Assembly (NCBI RefSeq): GCF_015547515.1
Contig: NZ_JADMVE010000001.1
Location: 682,406 to 746,405 of the forward strand
Reading direction: 5' to 3'
Origin: Eubacterium sp. 1001713B170207_170306_E7
GTDB taxonomy: Bacteria; Bacillota; Clostridia; Eubacteriales; Eubacteriaceae
Length of the DNA: 64,000 nt
The notes below the pieces were generated by a model, which searched no databases, was not told the origin of the DNA, and saw only the letters and a program-made list of their open reading frames with translations. A program made the position numbers and the translations under genes. Below are positions 58,288-64,000 of this stretch, in pieces. Each line of letters opens with the position of its first letter. Within the stretch, counting starts at the first letter, position 1.

Positions 58288-59616
58288 TCAGGCTGTTGGC
58301 GTTGCAGGATTTAACAGGACAGAGGCTTCAAACAAATGGTGGTCGTAGTGGAAGCTTGAAAAACCATTGTATTTTTCGGTTATTCTGCAGACCGAATGGA
58401 TGCCGATCCCCTCCGCGTCGCGTTTGGAGGACATAAAGGTGCCGTCCCTTTGGTTGATGTGATGGTCATAGCTGTTTTTTATGGAAATCACCACCGAGCC
58501 CTTACCCGAAACACCAAGCCTGACCGAAATGAAACGCTTTGTCCCGGTCTGGCGCATGCAGGCCTCCACGGCATTTTCAAACAGGTTGCCAAACACCACA
58601 CAGAGGTCGCCCTCAGAAAAGAGCAGCGGATCGGGAAGGCTGATTTCAATGTCCAGCTCAATGGCGTTCTGGCGGGCCAGGGAAGCGTAATGCTGGGCGA
58701 TGGCGTCGAGGGCGGCATGATCGCAGAGCGGAAGTGCACTGTTTGATTCCACCGACTCCAGGCAGGCGCTCAGGCAGTCGTCGATCTGGTCAAAGGCGTT
58801 GTTTTCAGCGTAGCCTTTGAGCAGAAGCAGGCTGTGCTTAAGATTGTGGCGCGCCTTTTCGGTTTCTTCAAGGTTATTTTTCAGGCGCTTATACTGTTCA
58901 TGCTGCAGACCGGCCTGGTAATCCAATAGCTTCATCCTTTTGTGCAGCTCAGCAGTCCGCTGGTTTTCCTGAATCAGCCTCAAAATAACATAGTAGGTCA
59001 GAAAGGTTCCGATAAACCACACAAAGGGCAGCAGGTGGTGAGGAACCGGCGGAAGGCTTAAAGAACCAGGATAGATACAGAACCGGTACAGCAGGAAAAA
59101 GCAGACAGGCACCACCCACAGGTAACGCCAGTAAGACATACCGCCGGTTTCCAGAACCGTGGGCTTGATGACCTTCAGGGTGAAAAAGCCTACAAAGGGC
59201 AGCGTGGCCGCGAAAATTAAAAACTGAATAAAAGCCGACCACAGCGGGTGGGCTAGCAGAGAGGGTTTACAGAACAGCTGGCAGAAAAATGTCACAATAT
59301 CCAGATAGTTTTTAATGATGAATACCACAAAAAAATTAAGAAAAAAGTTTTCCTTAACGCTTAACAGAAAAATCAGTCCAATGGTCACATTATACAACAC
59401 ACTGACAATGATCCGCGCATTTCCGGAATCGGGCATGGTGTCAAGGGTAAAAACAGCAGTATAGGTAATGATCGTGGAAAACAGGAGGATCGCAACCATC
59501 AGGATATTGATGCCGGTGCCAAAACGGAAATTTCCTTTAAAAACAGCCCGGTATAGGTAAAGAGTCGGTATGAGCTGAATCAGAGAAAGCAGGGTGGAAA
59601 AAGCTAATTGGTCCAA
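58288..59616 (-). CDS. GHKL sensor histidine kinase (AgrC-like), HK2
   Basis: A 442-residue paralogue of HK1 with the same plan: six or seven membrane segments (about 1-210), coiled linker, phosphorylation motif ARHNLKHSLLLLKGYA, N box FGNLFENAVEAC and G box KRDAEGIGIHSVCRI. Shared stretches outside the kinase motifs, such as ETGGMSYWRYLWVVPVCFF against QTGGMPAWRYLWIIPVSFY, show recent common origin. TTG 59616 is used, with SD ggagg 6 bp before it; TTG 59631 contains the SD itself. It has no adjacent response regulator, so it may signal to the LytTR protein at 54604 or act as a modulator. Confidence 0.9.
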   Translation of the reverse strand: MDQLAFSTLLSLIQLIPTLYLYRAVFKGNFRFGTGINILMVAILLFSTIITYTAVFTLDTMPDSGNARIIVSVLYNVTIGLIFLLSVKENFFLNFFVVFIIKNYLDIVTFFCQLFCKPSLLAHPLWSAFIQFLIFAATLPFVGFFTLKVIKPTVLETGGMSYWRYLWVVPVCFFLLYRFCIYPGSLSLPPVPHHLLPFVWFIGTFLTYYVILRLIQENQRTAELHKRMKLLDYQAGLQHEQYKRLKNNLEETEKARHNLKHSLLLLKGYAENNAFDQIDDCLSACLESVESNSALPLCDHAALDAIAQHYASLARQNAIELDIEISLPDPLLFSEGDLCVVFGNLFENAVEACMRQTGTKRFISVRLGVSGKGSVVISIKNSYDHHINQRDGTFMSSKRDAEGIGIHSVCRITEKYNGFSSFHYDHHLFEASVLLNPATPTA

Positions 59617-59999
59617 AACTAACCTCCGCAATTTACATAAGCTGGCTTCATTTTACCACAGAACAGAAGATTTTGTATAGAAAAATACATGGTGCGGGAC
59701 GAAGAAAGCGGGCTTTGGACCGGGAGTCCTTTAAACGCCATAACATTAAAAGATGCCTTTGCCAGAAAGCCGGGCAGTCCCTATAGAAAAAAACAGAGTG
59801 AAAGTATAAAGATAAAAAGCAACAGGTTATTGCTTTTTAGTATAAATAGATTCATATAAAGTGTATGCTGACAAAAAAATAAAAATCGTAGAATACCATA
59901 TTCTACGTCATTTTTTACTTTTTATGGATTCTATTATATCATTTATAAATTGCTATTACTAGCAAAATTCTAATTAATTTTTAGTAGGGAGGCATGATC
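59617..59999. other. Gap upstream of HK2 and the recombinase
   Basis: AT-rich, without a credible ORF. It holds the site at 59886 and a half-site-like TTTTACC near 59651. No clear promoter for HK2 beyond weak boxes. Confidence 0.4.
59886..59906. repeat. Putative recombinase site, left
   Basis: TCGTAGAATACCATAT (59886-59901) is repeated in inverted orientation at 61028-61043. It lies within GTAGAATA-CCA-TATTCTAC (59888-59906), a palindrome with a 3-bp centre, as expected of a tyrosine-recombinase core site. Confidence 0.65.
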
Positions 60000-61016
60000 A
60001 TGAAAAGAACATTTTCAATATGGTCGGAATCAATTCGTCGTTTTTTTTCAAAACGGTCGGTAACGCTGGAGGCGTTCAGCCGTGAGTGGCTGAGGGAACG
60101 TCGAGACGAAGGAAAGATTAAGGAGTCCACGCTCACCAATTATCAGCGGATTATTGAACGCTATTTGTTGCCATCGCTGGGGCGTTACAGACTGGATGCT
60201 GTGACCAGTGAAGCCGTGCAGAATTTTGTGAAAAATCTGGAAAAAAAAGAGCTTAAAACGTCCACGATCCAGGGCGTTGCCGGCAGGCTGTCATCGATTA
60301 TGGAGAAGGCGGTGGAAGCGGGATTGATTGATAAGAATCCCTGTGACCACATTGTTATCCAAAAACAGCAGCAGACAACCACAGGGAAGATTCTGACCAT
60401 TGAGGACCAAAAAGAGCTGACAAACTGGCTTTTAGCCCATGAGCATAACCTGAGCCTGGCGGTACAGCTCGGCCTCTTCGCAGGGATGCGCATCGGAGAG
60501 ATTGCAGCGCTGCAGTGGAAGGATATCGATTTGAAAAATGGTTTTATCCATATTCGCAGAAATGTTCAGAGAATAAAAAATCCTGGAACAGGACAGCGCA
60601 AAACCATTACCCAGATCGGTACGCCAAAGTCCCAAAAGGCCTTTCGCTCGATTCCCGTTACATCCATTTTAATGAAATCACTCCGGCGTTATGAAAAGAA
60701 AGGCATAAAACCAGAGGCTTTTGTCATCGCAAAAAAGAACGGCGCCGCCTACGACGTCAGAACCATACAACGCTATTTCAAAAAGATTATCACCGCGCTT
60801 CAATTGGACAACTACCGTTTTCATGACCTCCGGCATACCTTTGCAACCCGGGCGAAGGAAAGCGGAATGGACATTCAGATCATCAGTGAGATTTTGGGTC
60901 ATTCGGAGACAGCCGTCACCATGAACATCTATCTGCACATTACAGACCTGCATAAAAAACAGGAAATGATACTTTTGGACAAGTTAAACGCTACAATATA
61001 TGGAAAAGCGGCATAA
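60000..61016 (+). CDS. Lone tyrosine-type recombinase
   Basis: A 338-residue integrase-family recombinase. ATG 60000 is 7 bp behind SD tagggagg; ATG 59994 is too close. A SAM-like core-binding domain (about 20-105) shows FSREWLRERRDEGKIKESTLTNYQRII. Catalytic residues are Arg164 in GMRIGEIAALQW, His275 and Arg278 in FHDLRHTF, the LGHSE box and Tyr311 in MNIYLHI. No arm-binding domain or excisionase gene is present. The gene is enclosed by inverted 16-bp sites 1.1 kb apart, so it might invert the segment that carries it, or be the remnant of an integrated element. Confidence 0.93.
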   Translation: MKRTFSIWSESIRRFFSKRSVTLEAFSREWLRERRDEGKIKESTLTNYQRIIERYLLPSLGRYRLDAVTSEAVQNFVKNLEKKELKTSTIQGVAGRLSSIMEKAVEAGLIDKNPCDHIVIQKQQQTTTGKILTIEDQKELTNWLLAHEHNLSLAVQLGLFAGMRIGEIAALQWKDIDLKNGFIHIRRNVQRIKNPGTGQRKTITQIGTPKSQKAFRSIPVTSILMKSLRRYEKKGIKPEAFVIAKKNGAAYDVRTIQRYFKKIITALQLDNYRFHDLRHTFATRAKESGMDIQIISEILGHSETAVTMNIYLHITDLHKKQEMILLDKLNATIYGKAA

Positions 61017-61027
61017 ATTGTCGTGAA

Positions 61028-61043
61028 ATATGGTATTCTACGA
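61028..61043. repeat. Putative recombinase site, right (inverted)
   Basis: ATATGGTATTCTACGA, exact inverse of 59886-59901, 12 bp after the recombinase stop. Its palindromic partner arm is less perfect than on the left. Confidence 0.65.
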
Positions 61044-61100
61044 ACTTTTCATTTAAAAATATACCCTGTATTTTAAGGAATTACAATAAAGGTAGAGAGC

Positions 61101-61622
61101 ATGCAAGCATTGATTAAGACTCAGTTTGAACGCTGTCCCGAAAGCGTTCGGCAGCATTGCCTGCGCACAGGCGGCTGGATGAAAAAAATATTGAAGGAAT
61201 TAGGCCGTGAAGAGCTGCTTTCAATCTGGCAGTTGGAAGAAATGTCTCCGGTGGATTATCACGACATTGGAAAAGCGGATACAGAAGATACTTTTGGGCA
61301 TTGTACAATGGGGGCGCAGTTTTTTAAAAATTTGTATGCGACAAAGGCGGCTTGTTTTACAGAACAGATCTTCTGCAGTATTGCCACAGACCTTTGCCGG
61401 TTCCACCATTTCCGCTATGACGGCAAGGACAATCCAAAAGAGATGAGCGGACAGGATATTCCCGTCATCGCCAGAGTTTGCGCGGTGGCGAACGCTTTTG
61501 ACCATTTGCTGAAGTCCGGCAGACAGCCGGATGAGGCGTGCGCAGAGATTGAAAGCGGGAGCGGCACCCTGTATGACCCGTTGGTGGTACAGGCCCTTTG
61601 CATGATTACCATCAGGAAATGA
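61101..61622 (+). CDS. Small HD-GYP-like phosphohydrolase
   Basis: A 173-residue HD-domain protein. RQHCLRTGGWMKKI supplies the first His, SPVDYHDIGKAD the HD pair, GHCTMGAQFFKNL the next, and FHHFRYDGKDNP the HH plus the region that in HD-GYP proteins reads HHERxDGxGYP; here GYP is replaced by DNP. DIPVIARVCAVANAFDHLL and YDPLVVQAL complete the pattern. It has no sensor or output domain. It may cleave c-di-GMP poorly or not at all. SD ggtagagag before ATG 61101. Confidence 0.82.
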   Translation: MQALIKTQFERCPESVRQHCLRTGGWMKKILKELGREELLSIWQLEEMSPVDYHDIGKADTEDTFGHCTMGAQFFKNLYATKAACFTEQIFCSIATDLCRFHHFRYDGKDNPKEMSGQDIPVIARVCAVANAFDHLLKSGRQPDEACAEIESGSGTLYDPLVVQALCMITIRK

Positions 61623-61629
61623 AAAAGAC

Positions 61630-61658
61630 AAAAGCTCTGTTGTGACAACAGAGCTTTT
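61630..61658. terminator. Bidirectional terminator
   Basis: AAAAGCTCTGTTG / CAACAGAGCTTTT, a perfect 13-bp stem with loop TGA between convergent genes. Confidence 0.92.
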
Positions 61659-61665
61659 AATATGG

Positions 61666-62583
61666 TTAAAGTTCCTCAGCTGCCCCGGTTTTGTTTAGGA
61701 TAATAACCGCGAGAATAACGACGGCAATCCCTAAAATCTGCGGTATTGATATAATCTGTCCAAAGATAAAATAACCGAGGATGGAGGCTGTTATGGGTGA
61801 AAAAGCATTCATCATATTGGTGATGGCCGGGTCGATTAGTGAAAAGGATTTAACCCAGACATAGGATGAAAGAATCTGTGTGAGCAGCCCGTAGGCGATG
61901 ATGATCAATATAAGAAGCATGACATTTTCGGCCGAAGCAATCTGGCCAATGACTGCCCAGGGCGGACAGACAACCCAGTAGATCAGAGCGGCGCCCAGAT
62001 TATAGTAGGTAATGACCACATCGTTGTCGATTTCATTATTCAAAGCCCACTTGATGATCAGGGCAACCGCACAGTTTGCAAACCAGTTTAACGCCATCCA
62101 CAAAATGCCGGAAGGGGCAATAAAGGCGCCGGGCGAGAAAACATTTAAAACCAGCGCCAGGCCGATAATGGCCAGGCCCAGTGAGGCGACCTTTCCTTTG
62201 GTTATTTTATATTTAAAAATAAAGGAGGAAAGCAGCATCAATATAAAGACATGGGAAAATTCAAGGATCGAAAAGACACCAGTGCTCAGATAGTTGAGGG
62301 CCCGGGCGTAGGAATAGTAAAGCACCGCATTGGCAATGCCGCCGCCGACTAAAACAATCAGGATGCGCTTCCAGCCAATGTTAAAGGCTTTGGGATTTTT
62401 AATCAGCGTCTTAATCCCATAAAACAGAATAACAATCATTGGCCCCATGGAGGAGACCGCCACATCGTTTAGCCCCAGATTTTGGAGCAGGGCAATAAAA
62501 ACCCCGAGCGTCCCCCATAAAACCCCCGCAATCCCGCCATAGATAATTCCCTTTGTAAAATTGCTTTTATTAACTTCGTTCAT
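61666..62583 (-). CDS. EamA-family (DMT) transporter
   Basis: A 305-residue transporter with ten membrane segments in two EamA repeats. GIIYGGIAGVLWGTLGVFIALL opens the first; YLSTGVFSILEFSHVFILML and LIDPAITNMMNAFSPITASILGYFIFGQ are the conserved ends of each repeat. Exporters of this family carry amino acids, sugars or other metabolites. It is the last gene of a minus-strand operon with a 43-residue protein and a UroD-type methyltransferase, so it may import or export the methylated substrate or its demethylated product. SD tagggagatt lies before ATG 62583. Confidence 0.92.
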   Translation of the reverse strand: MNEVNKSNFTKGIIYGGIAGVLWGTLGVFIALLQNLGLNDVAVSSMGPMIVILFYGIKTLIKNPKAFNIGWKRILIVLVGGGIANAVLYYSYARALNYLSTGVFSILEFSHVFILMLLSSFIFKYKITKGKVASLGLAIIGLALVLNVFSPGAFIAPSGILWMALNWFANCAVALIIKWALNNEIDNDVVITYYNLGAALIYWVVCPPWAVIGQIASAENVMLLILIIIAYGLLTQILSSYVWVKSFSLIDPAITNMMNAFSPITASILGYFIFGQIISIPQILGIAVVILAVIILNKTGAAEEL

Positions 62584-62595
62584 TTTATAATCTCC

Positions 62596-62727
62596 CTACA
62601 TGATTAAGCTTAAAATAAAGGTTTCAAATTCCTTTTCCGTTGCGGTCATACAGTCCCGGACCAGTGTCTGGTACATTTCATCATACTCGGCTGCCAGGGC
62701 TTCGATTTTTTCTTTTTCTTCTAACAT
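62596..62727 (-). CDS. 43-residue acidic protein between methyltransferase and transporter genes
   Basis: MLEEKEKIEALAAEYDEMYQ, continuing to ETFILSLIM, is an acidic, probably helical peptide from ATG 62727 with SD ggagattaacc in the gap after the UroD-family gene. Its stop overlaps the SD of the transporter gene, so the three genes are tightly packed and probably co-translated. No known family. A small subunit or adaptor of the methyltransferase is one possibility. Confidence 0.65.
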   Translation of the reverse strand: MLEEKEKIEALAAEYDEMYQTLVRDCMTATEKEFETFILSLIM

Positions 62728-62740
62728 ATGGTTAATCTCC

Positions 62741-63889
62741 TTAATATTTTCCGTATTCATTTACAAAATCAATCACGGCCTTCATTTTTTCGGCCGGTGC
62801 GTCTTTCAGGCTGAAGGCAGGCTTGTTAAAGCCAAAATAAAAGCGTTTGTTTGCCATGCCGATGTCCATGAGCTCGCGTGCTTTGTTCAGGCATTCCTCT
62901 GTAGAGTAGTTCGTCAGGTAGTCTAGAGGATAAGAACAGCAAACCATGTTTTTTGAGCCGAGGGTATCCAGGGTTTTTTTGAAATCCTGATGCTCAACAG
63001 CTAAAATAACCTTTCCTTCCGGAAGCTCGGAATAATAGTCAAAATAGCGGCCATCGGTGTAATCGCCCTGGAATTGCAGATAGAGGGCGTGCCCCTTTGC
63101 GGCCAGCGTGTCACAGACCCTTTTAAAGGTAGGCCAGAAGAATTTTTCAAAATGCTTTGGGCTGATCATCGGCGGCAGATGGACCCAGGAGCAGGCGCAG
63201 GAAACACTGTCGGTGTCTACGGGCAGGGTATTCTCCACATAGTCGATCATGACGGGTGTAAGGGCCTCGCAGGCGGCCTCCAGGTCACGCTTTCTCCGGC
63301 GAAGGTCCATTGAAATCTGCGTGATCCCCCGCAGATGGTCGCCCAGCAGGTCGAAGGGCGCATAAAACATGGTGCCATAGTAAATGGGAACACCCTTATC
63401 AAAGGTGAGGCTGTAGAGCTTATTATAAAAATCTGCAACCTGATTTTTTTCAAATAGCAGCGCCTGAGCGATCGCTGCAATGTCTCTGACGCTGTCTTTT
63501 CCAAGGGCGGTGTACATAGCGGGAAGAACCCTCTCAACAATACAGCGGACAGGGTCGCTGATCAGAGCAGGATAGTCGGTGTCACTCAGACTCATAACCT
63601 CAGGGTGCTGCATGGTTCCGTTTTTCCGGTTTTGAACCCATGCCCGGCTGCCCAGAAGCTCACTGCGCTGGGGCGGCAGCCAGCCCATGCCCAGATTGGC
63701 ATCCATTTCAAATGTGTCTAAAAGCCTGCTGTATGCCTCGAGGATTTTCTCATAGTTCCAGGTAGCCTCCAGAAAATCAATTCCCGCATATTCGCAGGCA
63801 TAGCTGATTTCAAAATCCAGGATCACCGGAACGCGATCCGCAGGCGCTCCGGCCATTGTTTTTTTTATGCGCTCAATTTTTTCGTTCAT
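62741..63889 (-). CDS. UroD-family corrinoid-dependent methyltransferase
   Basis: A 382-residue protein of the uroporphyrinogen decarboxylase superfamily, in the branch that holds MtaA-, CmuA- and O-demethylase-type methyltransferases. GRVPVILDFEISYACEYAG-like N-terminus, VSCACSWVHLPPMISPKHFEKF and YLQFQGDYTDGRYFDYYSELPEGKVILAVEHQD belong to that branch. The HxC-type zinc motif of classical MtaA is not obvious, so the methyl donor is uncertain. A promoter with a 14-bp palindrome precedes it, and a small protein and a transporter follow in the operon. A substrate-specific methylotrophic or demethylating function is likely. Confidence 0.85.
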   Translation of the reverse strand: MNEKIERIKKTMAGAPADRVPVILDFEISYACEYAGIDFLEATWNYEKILEAYSRLLDTFEMDANLGMGWLPPQRSELLGSRAWVQNRKNGTMQHPEVMSLSDTDYPALISDPVRCIVERVLPAMYTALGKDSVRDIAAIAQALLFEKNQVADFYNKLYSLTFDKGVPIYYGTMFYAPFDLLGDHLRGITQISMDLRRRKRDLEAACEALTPVMIDYVENTLPVDTDSVSCACSWVHLPPMISPKHFEKFFWPTFKRVCDTLAAKGHALYLQFQGDYTDGRYFDYYSELPEGKVILAVEHQDFKKTLDTLGSKNMVCCSYPLDYLTNYSTEECLNKARELMDIGMANKRFYFGFNKPAFSLKDAPAEKMKAVIDFVNEYGKY

Positions 63890-63918
63890 TTCTAAATTTC
63901 CTTTCAGGTTTTGTACAT

Positions 63919-63967
63919 ATACAATATTGTATGGTTACAATATATAGTATGCGTACAAATTTGTCAA
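63919..63967 (-). promoter_or_regulatory. Promoter and operator of the UroD-family operon
   Basis: On the minus strand TTGACA (63967-63962), 17 bp, TATATT (63944-63939). Just downstream is the perfect palindrome ATACAATATTGTAT (63919-63932). GTAC-containing sequences flank it on both sides (63912 and 63953). It looks like a tightly regulated promoter. Confidence 0.75.
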
Positions 63968-64000
63968 GTCTTTTTTAAATTCTGCTTTTTTTTACTAAAA

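Overview
The window reads as chromosomal DNA of an anaerobic acetogenic Firmicute close to Eubacterium limosum/callanderi or Acetobacterium. The evidence is a lactate operon built on an electron-bifurcating EtfAB/lactate dehydrogenase, a methanol methyltransferase operon (MtaB, MtaC and a methyl-THF methyltransferase), a corrinoid reductive activator, a UroD-type methyltransferase and hybrid-cluster protein. Strong Shine-Dalgarno sites and GTG/TTG starts are common. Most of the window is moderately GC-rich. Two blocks are clearly AT-rich and look imported: the left 2.2 kb and about 25.1-34.3 kb. The species assignment is inference from gene content.

Layout. 0-2.2 kb: end of an integrated element (partial metallo-beta-lactamase-fold protein, excisionase-like protein, tyrosine integrase). 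2.3-13 kb: hcp; a GntR/deoC/FGGY-kinase locus; YbaK-like deacylase, methyltransferase, Mrp ATPase, AzlCD exporter, lone ABC ATPase, AlkZ-like protein. 13-19 kb: FadR-type regulator diverging from the lactate operon, with a perfect promoter and a 17-bp operator. 19-21 kb: short TrkA-like protein, dapA, DUF1801. 21-23.3 kb: a TnpB-like protein that has lost all three RuvC acidic residues, flanked by structured non-coding DNA and interrupted in frame by palindromic elements. 23.3-34.3 kb: polysaccharide cluster (galE, sugar transferase, three glycosyltransferases, polymerase, flippase) ending in a LicD / nucleotidyltransferase-PLP fusion / ornithine-cyclodeaminase trio. 34.4-39.8 kb: prophage-derived or accessory genes, including a BRO antirepressor, a replication-like gene that seems to start at ATA, and a sigma factor / DUF1659 / DUF2922 / M15 peptidase group. 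40.5-47.4 kb: C1 methyltransferase region (PocR-AraC regulator, corrinoid protein, CobW-like GTPase, His-rich protein, degenerate corrinoid protein, mtaB, mtaC, methyltransferase 2). 48-52.2 kb: GGDEF protein, ECF sigma factor, DUF2461, corrinoid activator. 53.2-59.6 kb: two paralogous GHKL histidine kinases (one with a LytTR regulator) bracket an operon of a pentameric ligand-gated-channel-like protein, a six-TM potassium channel and a small ECF-S-like membrane protein. 59.9-61.1 kb: a lone tyrosine recombinase between inverted 16-bp sites. 61.1-63.9 kb: a small HD protein, an EamA transporter, a 43-residue protein and a UroD-family methyltransferase.

How it fits together. Lactate is imported and oxidised by the lct operon. 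Methanol carbon passes from MtaB to MtaC and on to tetrahydrofolate, and the ASKHA protein reactivates oxidised corrinoid. The strongest candidates for undescribed biology are the channel operon flanked by kinases, with a conserved 30-bp operator and a homologous approx. 100-bp element at two nearby places; the nuclease-dead TnpB; and the LicD/NTP-transferase/PLP/OCD module, which probably makes and attaches an unusual amino-alcohol or amino-acid substituent. Several dispersed hairpin repeat families, some with compensatory arm changes, are also visible.
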